DNA of 64,000 nt from Pseudohalocynthiibacter aestuariivivens (GTDB lineage: Bacteria > Pseudomonadota > Alphaproteobacteria > Rhodobacterales > Rhodobacteraceae): assembly GCF_018457175.1 (NCBI RefSeq), contig NZ_JAGFNU010000002.1, positions 310,001-374,000 on the forward strand, written 5' to 3'. Below are positions 56,991-64,000 of this stretch, piece by piece. Both the position numbers and the translations under genes were made by a program. The notes under the pieces were generated by a model. That model had not been told where the DNA came from. It did not search any database and was given only the letters and a program-made list of their open reading frames with translations. The stretch's first letter is position 1; every line of letters starts with the position of its first letter.

Positions 56991-57488
56991 TTAGCCATTG
57001 TTAAACTTTGACTTCAATGCCAGATTCACCTCGGGCGGAACGAATTTCGAAACATCACCATCAAGACGGGCAATCTCTTTGACCAGTTTCGATGCAATCG
57101 CCTGATGGCGCGCTTCTGCCATTAGAAAAACTGTTTCTACGGTGTTATCCAGTGCACGGTTCATGCCCACCATCTGGTATTCATATTCAAAATCAGCGAC
57201 AGCGCGCAGGCCACGAATGATGATTTGCGCACCAACGTCATGAGCGCAATCAATCAGAAGGTTTTCAAAAGGGTGCGCAACAATCTCAATTCCCGTTGTC
57301 TTCATCAACTCGGCGCATTCCGCTTCAATCATCACCACACGCTCTTCAAGCGTAAACAAAGGCCCTTTATCACGATTAATGGCAATACCAATCACCAGGC
57401 GGTCAACCAAAGCCGCCGCGCGCCGAATGATATCCAGATGGCCAAGTGTGACCGGATCAAACGTTCCAGGATAAAGACCGATACGCAT
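56991..57488 (-). CDS. coaD: pantetheine-phosphate adenylyltransferase
   Basis: The 165-residue protein catalyses the fourth step of coenzyme A synthesis. Nucleotidyltransferase motifs YPGTFDPVTLGHLDII (6-21; TLGH) and the C-terminal SKLVKEIARLDGDVSKFVP are typical. Normal length. Confidence 0.97.
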   Translation of the reverse strand: MRIGLYPGTFDPVTLGHLDIIRRAAALVDRLVIGIAINRDKGPLFTLEERVVMIEAECAELMKTTGIEIVAHPFENLLIDCAHDVGAQIIIRGLRAVADFEYEYQMVGMNRALDNTVETVFLMAEARHQAIASKLVKEIARLDGDVSKFVPPEVNLALKSKFNNG

Positions 57489-57576
57489 AGTGGCGCCCCT
57501 TTATTGCTCGCCGCACGCAACAATATTGCGAACAGGATTGCAAGAGCATTCGGCAACGCAGCAAAAACGTTGTAAA

Positions 57577-58011
57577 TCAGTGACCCATAATCATGCCCTG
57601 AAGCGCTTCCTTCTCCATTGCAAGTTCTGCTAATTGCGCTTTGACCACATCGCCGATCGAAATTACTCCGATCATTTTGCCGCCTTCCAAAACAGGCATA
57701 TGGCGGAACCGGCCTTCGGTCATCATCTGCAAAATCGCATCCACCTTGTCACCGGGTGCGCAAGTTACGATATCGCGGGTCATCAAGTCGTCCACCTTGT
57801 CAGACATGCAGCTCGGCCCTCTTTTGCCCAACTCTCGCACTATATCTCGCTCTGAAAGAATGCCTTCGGCTTTGTTGCCATCTTTGGACACCACGACCGT
57901 CCCGATCTTTCGCTCTGACAGAATGGTTGCAGCATCGGACACTTTTGAACCCGGTTCGATAGAAACTACGTCCTGTCCGGTTTTGGATTTGAGTATCTGA
58001 TGAACAAGCAT
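57577..58011 (-). CDS. CBS-domain protein
   Basis: The 144-residue protein has two CBS domains (about 8-60 and 75-128; DDLMTRDIVTCAPGDKVDAIL marks the second) and nothing else. Such pairs bind adenine nucleotides and regulate or sense; the partner is not evident. GGAGGT precedes the ATG. Confidence 0.9.
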   Translation of the reverse strand: MLVHQILKSKTGQDVVSIEPGSKVSDAATILSERKIGTVVVSKDGNKAEGILSERDIVRELGKRGPSCMSDKVDDLMTRDIVTCAPGDKVDAILQMMTEGRFRHMPVLEGGKMIGVISIGDVVKAQLAELAMEKEALQGMIMGH

Positions 58012-58068
58012 TCGTAACCTCCTGATGCAAAAATTCTTACCTCAGCGTCGCCGCGCATTTGTGATCTG

Positions 58069-58971
58069 TCAAGTAAGCGCTTCTAATCGCGTCACTTCGC
58101 GCCGAATCCCCTGCCCTAAAAGGTCTGCAAAACGGTTTAATCGCTCTACCCGGCGGTCATCAGCGTGGCGCACAAGGTAAAAAGATCGCGTTAAACTTAT
58201 CTGGTCTGTCAATATTTTCCGTATTCCCGTGGTCGAGGGAATCGCAAAATCATGCACAATCGCCACCCCTGCGCCTTGCCGAACGAAGTTGAACTGGACC
58301 GAGAATGAGTTTGAGGTGAGCGTCGCAGTGTTCGTCTTCAACTCGCCCAGATAATCCAGTTCCTTGTCAAAAATCATATCCGAAATATACCCGATGACAC
58401 GGTGATTTTTCAGGTCAGCCACAGCGTTGATTGGTGGGTGCGTCCCAAGATAGCTTTCCGAGGCAGCAAGATGTAAGCGATAGTCTGAGACTTTCTGAAC
58501 AAGCAGCCGACCGGCTGTTGGAGGTGACACCGTAACGGCCATATCCGCTTCGCGTTTTGACAGGTTAAACACCCTTGGCAACGCAACGATCTGCACCTCA
58601 AGCCCCGGATTATCATCACAAATTTCAGCACACACCTGGGGCAACAGGTAGTTCGCGCTGCCGTCAGGCGCCCCGATGCGGATGCTACCGGTCAATTGCC
58701 CCGCCTGCCCGCGTAAATCCTCGACCGCCATTGTCAGGCTTTGCTCGGCGCGCGCAGCGTGGTGTTGCAGCCGCTCCCCATCTTCGGTCAACCGATAGCC
58801 TTGCGGCGACTTCGCAAAAAGGGTTGCGCCAAGATCTTCTTCCAATCTTGCAACACGCCGACCAACAGTTGCAGGATCGACTTTAAGGGCGGCTCCTGCA
58901 CGCGAAAGGCTTTCTGTTCGCGCCACCGCCAGAAAAATTCGCATGTCATCCCAGTGTAGTTTCACCGCCAT
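58069..58971 (-). CDS. LysR-family transcriptional regulator divergent from mmsA
   Basis: The 300-residue protein has a winged helix-turn-helix (SLSRAGAALKVDPATVGRRVARLE, about 17-40) and a LysR-type effector domain. An internal ATG nine codons on (MRIFLAVART) is an alternative start. Divergent from the semialdehyde dehydrogenase gene with palindromes in the 97-bp gap, so probably its regulator. Confidence 0.9.
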   Translation of the reverse strand: MAVKLHWDDMRIFLAVARTESLSRAGAALKVDPATVGRRVARLEEDLGATLFAKSPQGYRLTEDGERLQHHAARAEQSLTMAVEDLRGQAGQLTGSIRIGAPDGSANYLLPQVCAEICDDNPGLEVQIVALPRVFNLSKREADMAVTVSPPTAGRLLVQKVSDYRLHLAASESYLGTHPPINAVADLKNHRVIGYISDMIFDKELDYLGELKTNTATLTSNSFSVQFNFVRQGAGVAIVHDFAIPSTTGIRKILTDQISLTRSFYLVRHADDRRVERLNRFADLLGQGIRREVTRLEALT

Positions 58972-58980
58972 ACCAACAAA

Positions 58981-59029
58981 TTTGCAAAACGCTTTTGTAA
59001 AACTACCTCTTTTCCTTACAAAATTGCAA
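58981..59029. promoter_or_regulatory. LysR-type operators between the LysR gene and mmsA
   Basis: TTTGCAAAA (58981-58989), CGC, TTTTGTAAA (58993-59001) form an inverted repeat with one mismatch. A related TTACAAAATTGCAA lies at 59016-59029. Confidence 0.45.
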
Positions 59030-59068
59030 GCCTATCCTCAACTGAAATTTAAAAAGGAGGAGGGCTCC

Positions 59069-60565
59069 ATGGAACTTTCGCATTGGATTAATGGTAAACA
59101 CGTTAAAGGCACGTCAGGACGTTTTGCTGATGTTTTCAACCCGGCCACTGGCGAAGTACAGGCAAAGGTGCCGCTTGCATCCAAAGCTGAACTTGATGCC
59201 GCCGTCGCTGATGCAGCCAAAGCACAAGTCGGCTGGGCCGCCCAGAACCCGCAAAAACGCGCACGCGTCATGATGGCACTGGTACAACTCATCAATCGCG
59301 ACATGGACAAGCTTGCCGAGGCACTAAGCCGCGAACACGGGAAAACCTTTGTCGACGCCAAGGGTGACGTTCAGCGTGGCCTCGAAGTAATTGAATACTG
59401 CATTGGTGCGCCTCAAATGCTGAAAGGCGAATTCACTGACAGTGCTGGTCCTGGCATCGATATGTATTCGATGAAACAGGCATTGGGTGTTGTCGCCGGT
59501 ATAACGCCCTTCAACTTTCCTGCAATGATCCCTCTCTGGAAAATGGGCCCTGCCCTGTCCTGCGGCAACTCAATGATCCTGAAACCATCAGAGCGTGACC
59601 CTTCAGTTCCGCTTATGCTGGCAGAACTCTGTAAAGAAGCTGGACTGCCAGATGGTGTGCTGCAGGTTGTGAATGGTGACAAAGAAGTTGTTGACGCGAT
59701 TCTTGACAACGAAACCATCCAGGCTGTCGGTTTTGTGGGCTCAACCCCAATCGCGCAGTACATCTATTCGCGCAGCACGGCGAACGGCAAGCGTTGCCAG
59801 TGTTTCGGTGGCGCGAAAAACCACATGATCATCATGCCGGACGCTGACCTTGATCAGGCGGCGGATGCACTGTTGGGTGCTGGTTATGGGGCCGCAGGCG
59901 AACGCTGCATGGCCATTTCAGTGGCGGTCCCGGTTGGTGATGAAACGGCTGACAAGCTGATCGCAAAACTGGTTCCACGCGTCGAAGCGCTCAAAGTTGG
60001 CCCATATACCGCTGGCGATGATGTGGACTACGGCCCTGTCGTGACGGCTGCCGCCAAAGAAAACATTCTGCGCCTCGTTGAGACCGGTGTTGATCAGGGT
60101 GCGACACTTGTCGTCGACGGTCGTAACTTCAACTTGCAAGGCTATGAAGATGGCTTTTTTGTTGGACCGCATCTTTTCGACAACGTGACAACTGACATGG
60201 ATATCTACCAACAAGAGATTTTTGGACCTGTCCTGTCCACTGTCCGTGCTAAAACTTACGAAGAAGCAATCGGTTACGCCATGGATAACCAATATGGCAA
60301 TGGTACAGCAATTTTCACCCGCGATGGTGATACGGCACGTGATTTTGCGAACCGGATCAACGTCGGCATGGTCGGCGTTAACGTTCCGATTCCTGTCCCT
60401 CTTGCCTATCACACGTTTGGTGGATGGAAAAAATCCGGTTTTGGTGATCTGAACCAACATGGCCCGGATGCGTTCAAGTTTTACACCCGTACGAAAACAG
60501 TGACCTCTCGCTGGCCATCGGGCATTAAAGAAGGCGGCGAATTCTCTATTCCCGTTATGGAGTAA
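59069..60565 (+). CDS. mmsA: CoA-acylating methylmalonate-semialdehyde dehydrogenase
   Basis: The 498-residue protein of the aldehyde dehydrogenase family converts methylmalonate (or malonate) semialdehyde to propionyl- (or acetyl-) CoA, in valine and inositol breakdown. A strong site (GGAGGAGGG) fixes the ATG, 42 codons into the ORF. Cofactor site: GITPFNFPAMIPLWK (about 144-158), GFVGSTPIAQYIY, and catalytic Cys in GAAGERCMAIS (about 285). mmsB is not nearby. Confidence 0.95.
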   Translation: MELSHWINGKHVKGTSGRFADVFNPATGEVQAKVPLASKAELDAAVADAAKAQVGWAAQNPQKRARVMMALVQLINRDMDKLAEALSREHGKTFVDAKGDVQRGLEVIEYCIGAPQMLKGEFTDSAGPGIDMYSMKQALGVVAGITPFNFPAMIPLWKMGPALSCGNSMILKPSERDPSVPLMLAELCKEAGLPDGVLQVVNGDKEVVDAILDNETIQAVGFVGSTPIAQYIYSRSTANGKRCQCFGGAKNHMIIMPDADLDQAADALLGAGYGAAGERCMAISVAVPVGDETADKLIAKLVPRVEALKVGPYTAGDDVDYGPVVTAAAKENILRLVETGVDQGATLVVDGRNFNLQGYEDGFFVGPHLFDNVTTDMDIYQQEIFGPVLSTVRAKTYEEAIGYAMDNQYGNGTAIFTRDGDTARDFANRINVGMVGVNVPIPVPLAYHTFGGWKKSGFGDLNQHGPDAFKFYTRTKTVTSRWPSGIKEGGEFSIPVME

Positions 60566-60620
60566 TCGCAGAAATTGCTTTATACAAATCTATAGCTGCA
60601 AAATTCGGCAATTGGTCAAG

Positions 60621-60651
60621 GCCCGGTACGCACTGCGTGTCGGGCTTTTTC
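60621..60651 (+). terminator. terminator of mmsA
   Basis: GCCCG-GT-ACGC, loop ACT, GCGT-GT-CGGGC, followed by five T. Confidence 0.8.
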
Positions 60652-60956
60652 TTCCATTCGCCCTTGCAAGGCTAGATTAAAATTTGCGGATTTATGTGAG
60701 CCAATTCTGCGAAACTTAAATCTATATAGTACAAAATTTCTGCAACTTAGCGGGGCATGACAGGCGAAATTCACAGATCTTCGTAACATCTTTTGCCAAC
60801 TCAATTGTGGCAAAGAAAGGCGGAAAAAACAAAACGGTCATAAAATAACCTCAGGAGGGGTAAAATTAAGACTGTTTCCCCGATTTATATTTTAATGCTA
60901 GCGTAGTTCGAAACAATCGCTCTACAACCCAGAGGCGGGTATCGGCAAAGGGAAGA
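60652..60956. other. intergenic region before the CHASE kinase
   Basis: The 305 bp hold no gene I can support. They include an inverted repeat TTTGCCA / TGGCAAA (60792-60798 and 60808-60814, nine-base spacer). Confidence 0.5.
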
Positions 60957-63026
60957 ATGAAGAGTTCACTGGGATCATTTTTGCGAAAACGGGGGCATCT
61001 ACTGCTCTATTTTGTTGTTTGTTGTCTGATCCTTTCTTTTGGCTTTGCGCTTGACAGGTTGAATGCCAAAAATGCCGTTGTTGATCTTCGAATTTCTCTT
61101 ATCGAAAAAGGCGCGACACTGCGCGCTCAGCTTGAGCGTGAGCTTATCGGAAAGATATTGATGTCGCGCGGGCTTGTCGTCGCAGTTATTACGAACCCCG
61201 GCATTTCTCAATCACAGTTTTCTGAAATTGCCGAACAACTTAAGCGTAACAATCCGGATATTATTAACATTGCTGCAGCACCGGATATGGTCGTCAAACT
61301 TGTATATCCCTATGCCGAGAATTCTGCGGTAATCGGGTTTGACTACCGTAGTTCCGAAGCACAATTAACCAGTGTGGAAATGGCCCAGGAAACAGGGATG
61401 CCAATTGTCTCAGGTCCGGTCAACCTCATACAGGGTGGAACGGGTTTTATCATACGGACACCGGTATTCATTTCTGATGAGGAAAGTGACTCTGAATCTT
61501 TTTGGGGGATTGTTTCCATCGTTGTAGACGATACCCTCTTTTACAAAAACGCCGGCTTGCTTGACGGTATCGCAACAGCAAACATTGCCTTGCGGGGCCA
61601 TGATGGTAAAGGCGCACAAGGGGCTGTTATTTTTGGAGATGAAGCTACGTTTTCAACCGACCCGGTCATCCTTCCTGTCGCGCTTCCTTATGGGTCTTGG
61701 CAACTTGCTTTGGCACCCAAGGGTGGCTGGCCTCTTCACGCGGACAACTATCTGAAAACCTGGCGCGACGTCATTTTGTTTGGCTCTTTGTTTTTATTTC
61801 TGTTGGTCGCTTTGCGGAATTTTTGGGTGCGCAAGGAAGAAGCAGAGCAACAGTTGGTTCAGGCAATTGAATCAATTGATGACGGATTCGCCCTTTATGA
61901 TGAGCAAGACAGATTTGTAATGTGCAACTCAAAATATCGCCAGATCTATGCAAAAACTGCCGACATGTTCAGACCCGGTGTTCCGTTTGAAGACATTATC
62001 CGGGAAGGTGTCAGGCGCGGGCAATATTCTGATGCGATTGGAAATGAAACAGAGTGGATACGAAAAAGGTTAGAAGATCACAGGGCCGCCAGCTCGGTCG
62101 TCGTTCAACAACTTGAAAACGAGCGTTGGCTGAAAATTTCAGAACGTAAAACACCTAACGGAAGTACCGTTGGGTTCCGGGTTGATATTTCGGAACTCAT
62201 GCTCGCCAGAAATTCTGCAGAACGAGCGAATAATGAAAAAACGAACTTTATTAATAATATCAGCCACGAACTGAGAACCCCGTTAACAGTTATACTCGGA
62301 TATAATTCCTTTTTGGCAAAGCCCGAGTTCCTGCCATCTCACAAAATACTAAGCGCGGCTCTGGAAAATTCGCGATCTAAAAAAGATGATTTGAAACAAG
62401 CTATTAAAGGCTTTCTTGATGATGTCGTAAATTACGCTGGCCAAATGAACACCGCTGGCCAGCATCTTCTTGCTCTGATCAATGACATTTTGGATATCTC
62501 GAAAATCGAAGAAGGTAAGATGGAACTCAATCGACAACGGATTGATGTTGATACGATCGTTAAATCCGTTGCAGAGCAGTTCAAACATCATTCCGGTGCG
62601 AAGAAAATCGAAATTTTCAGAGAGACCCACAATGAATTCGTACTAGCAGATGAAACAAGGCTGCGGCAGACGCTCATTAATCTGGTTGGAAATGCTATCA
62701 AATTTACGGACCGAGGGTTTGTAAAAATTTACACAAAGGCCAAGGGTGACTTTGTCCATTTTTACGTTGAAGATACCGGTGTCGGCATAACCGAGAAAGA
62801 TCAAAAAACTTTGTTCCAACGTTTCAGCCAGATCGACTCTTCAGTCACAAGATCTTTTGGAGGCACGGGCTTGGGGCTTTCGATCTGCAAATTCCTGGTC
62901 GAAATACACGGCGGTGAGATCAGTGTAGTAAGTACATATGGCGTGGGCAGCACGTTCAGTTTTTCTATTCCGTCCTGGACCGAGATCGGCGAAAAAGGCG
63001 TTGCCGAAGAAGCGTTGCAAGGCTGA
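60957..63026 (+). CDS. CHASE-PAS sensor histidine kinase
   Basis: The 689-residue protein has a membrane helix (15-33), a periplasmic CHASE-type domain (about 55-235; PVSGP-like IVSGPVNLIQGGTGFIIRTPVF), a second helix (about 270-287), a PAS domain (about 297-410; QAIESIDDGFALYDEQDRF), HisKA with His437 in NISHELRTPL, and HATPase_c (DTGVGITEKD, GTGLGLSICK). It lacks a receiver domain. The HisKA segment between LRTPL and LINDILDIS is longer than usual by about 25 residues. AAGGGAAG precedes the ATG. Signal unknown. Confidence 0.9.
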   Translation: MKSSLGSFLRKRGHLLLYFVVCCLILSFGFALDRLNAKNAVVDLRISLIEKGATLRAQLERELIGKILMSRGLVVAVITNPGISQSQFSEIAEQLKRNNPDIINIAAAPDMVVKLVYPYAENSAVIGFDYRSSEAQLTSVEMAQETGMPIVSGPVNLIQGGTGFIIRTPVFISDEESDSESFWGIVSIVVDDTLFYKNAGLLDGIATANIALRGHDGKGAQGAVIFGDEATFSTDPVILPVALPYGSWQLALAPKGGWPLHADNYLKTWRDVILFGSLFLFLLVALRNFWVRKEEAEQQLVQAIESIDDGFALYDEQDRFVMCNSKYRQIYAKTADMFRPGVPFEDIIREGVRRGQYSDAIGNETEWIRKRLEDHRAASSVVVQQLENERWLKISERKTPNGSTVGFRVDISELMLARNSAERANNEKTNFINNISHELRTPLTVILGYNSFLAKPEFLPSHKILSAALENSRSKKDDLKQAIKGFLDDVVNYAGQMNTAGQHLLALINDILDISKIEEGKMELNRQRIDVDTIVKSVAEQFKHHSGAKKIEIFRETHNEFVLADETRLRQTLINLVGNAIKFTDRGFVKIYTKAKGDFVHFYVEDTGVGITEKDQKTLFQRFSQIDSSVTRSFGGTGLGLSICKFLVEIHGGEISVVSTYGVGSTFSFSIPSWTEIGEKGVAEEALQG

Positions 63027-63228
63027 TTGGTTTGGATTTTTTCTAAAACCTTATTTCTAAAGGTTTTGCCAGCCAACATGATCAAATTAAATAAGACGTT
63101 TGCCCAAAGAAAATCACAATTGGGTCAAAAAATAATACGACTTCCCACCTGATAGTACATCAAAGGTTTTGAGCATAACCGAATGCGGGTTTTGAAACAT
63201 TCGGCTAAACGCGACGATGGGAAAAAAA

Positions 63229-64000
63229 ATGTTACAGAGCATCAGGCGAAATCAGATAGCAATTGGGGTCTTAATGCTCGCTATTGGTGTTGCGTTTGGA
63301 ATTTATTCGCTAGGCTTTGGGAGCGTTCTTGTCGCAGCAGAAACCTGGAGTTTCTACAGCGGCCAGCTTCCAATAGGAACGGCTGCGCTTCTTGGTTTGT
63401 TGCTGGGGTCCTTGGTACTTGCCCTGACCCGCCGGGGAAAAATTGCAAAACTTCAATCGCTGGTAATGGATAAACAGGCTCGGGAAATTTATTTTCAGGA
63501 TCGCGCACTGAACGCACATGCGATCGTCAGCATCACGGATCCGGATTCAAAAATCCTGAGCGTGAACGACAACTTCCTTAAAACGTTTGAATACGAACGC
63601 GATGAAATAATTGGCCAAACGCACGAACTTATCCACCCAAGCCCCTATAGCGGCGCGGTTTCGGTGTTCAACGATATTTTTGAAGCCGTCAAACAAAACA
63701 AAGTTTGGAGCGGCGAGCATAAAGCTATCACGAAAACAGGCAAAACGCTGTTCATGCAATGCACTGTTGTACCGCTTCATGACGAAGATGGTAATCACGT
63801 TAAAAATGTCTCCATGCGAACGGACGTAACAGAAACACGCCTTGCTGAGGCAGATCGTTATCTGACATCTATGTTGGATAAGCTTCAGGACGAAGTGTAC
63901 ATCTACAACACCGACGATCTTCGGATCTCTTACATGAACGAAACGGCGCTGAACCGGTGTGAGTGGACACTTAAACTCGCGCGCACAAAACGCATTACGC
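63229..64000 (+). CDS. PAS-domain sensor protein, N-terminal part (runs off the right edge)
   Basis: 257 codons are open to the edge. Two membrane helices are seen (about 10-32 and 48-66), then a PAS domain (about 90-205; SITDPDSKILSVNDNFLKTF with DEIIGQTHELIHP), followed by the beginning of another PAS (DKLQDEVYIYNTDD). The output domain is cut off: histidine kinase or GGDEF cannot be told apart. It follows the CHASE kinase by 202 bp and may be a related signalling protein. Confidence 0.8.
   Translation, partial: MLQSIRRNQIAIGVLMLAIGVAFGIYSLGFGSVLVAAETWSFYSGQLPIGTAALLGLLLGSLVLALTRRGKIAKLQSLVMDKQAREIYFQDRALNAHAIVSITDPDSKILSVNDNFLKTFEYERDEIIGQTHELIHPSPYSGAVSVFNDIFEAVKQNKVWSGEHKAITKTGKTLFMQCTVVPLHDEDGNHVKNVSMRTDVTETRLAEADRYLTSMLDKLQDEVYIYNTDDLRISYMNETALNRCEWTLKLARTKRIT

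Overview
The window looks like a chromosomal segment of a marine alphaproteobacterium of the Rhodobacteraceae (Roseobacter lineage). This rests on the cobalamin-dependent ribonucleotide reductase NrdJ, a TakP-like TRAP transporter, a LexA operator of the GAAC-N7-GAAC type, the order trpG-trpD-trpC-moaC-moeA-lexA, a fused indolepyruvate ferredoxin oxidoreductase, and a GTA-type holin/endolysin pair. The genus cannot be fixed from the sequence alone. Almost all of the window is core chromosome. No insertion sequence, CRISPR array or rRNA gene was seen.

Layout. 1-4.5 kb: a TRAP transporter (minus strand; dctM is cut by the window edge) faces a Cache-domain histidine kinase and NarL-type regulator. 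4.6-7.2 kb: ilvBN behind a leader peptide and attenuator. 7.3-9.8 kb: a small EF-hand protein, an ECF-like sigma factor, and a Rieske oxygenase with a small partner gene. 10-13.7 kb: nrdJ. 14.25-16.07 kb: a tRNA-Pro gene and, 1.7 kb away, a perfect 45-bp copy of its 3' part. The two copies bracket a small probable integrated element carrying a ProC-like gene. 16.1-20.6 kb: DUF192 protein, double cold-shock protein, pdxH, fabI, gpt, aminotransferase. 20.6-30.6 kb: ppiD-trpE, a divergent polysaccharide deacetylase on the other strand, then trpGDC-moaC-moeA and lexA. 30.6-35.5 kb: comEC, gltX, gltA. 35.5-42.9 kb, all minus strand: murI, argC, ccmE, endolysin, holin, ccmF, ccmH, enoyl-CoA hydratase and a small membrane protein. 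43-47.5 kb: indolepyruvate oxidoreductase and a divergent LysR regulator sharing a palindromic operator. 47.6-51.2 kb: a candidate MmgR-type sRNA, purL, bolA, two small membrane proteins and grxD. 51.2-57.5 kb: zapA with a coiled-coil gene, tkt, two gap paralogues with a 49-residue membrane microprotein between them, and coaD. 57.5-64 kb: CBS protein, LysR/mmsA divergent pair, a CHASE-PAS histidine kinase and the start of another PAS protein.

How the parts fit. Most genes serve central metabolism: branched-chain and tryptophan synthesis, molybdenum cofactor, citrate synthase, glycolysis/gluconeogenesis and the pentose phosphate route. Regulation is unusually legible: a transcription attenuator (ilv), a three-half-site LexA operator, LysR palindromes between two divergent pairs, a NrdR-like box, and a shared palindrome (TGTTA-type half-sites) upstream of both gap genes. 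The most unusual items are the tRNA-Pro mini-element, the lysis pair inside the cytochrome c maturation genes, the candidate sRNA in front of purL, and the gap-microprotein-gap unit.
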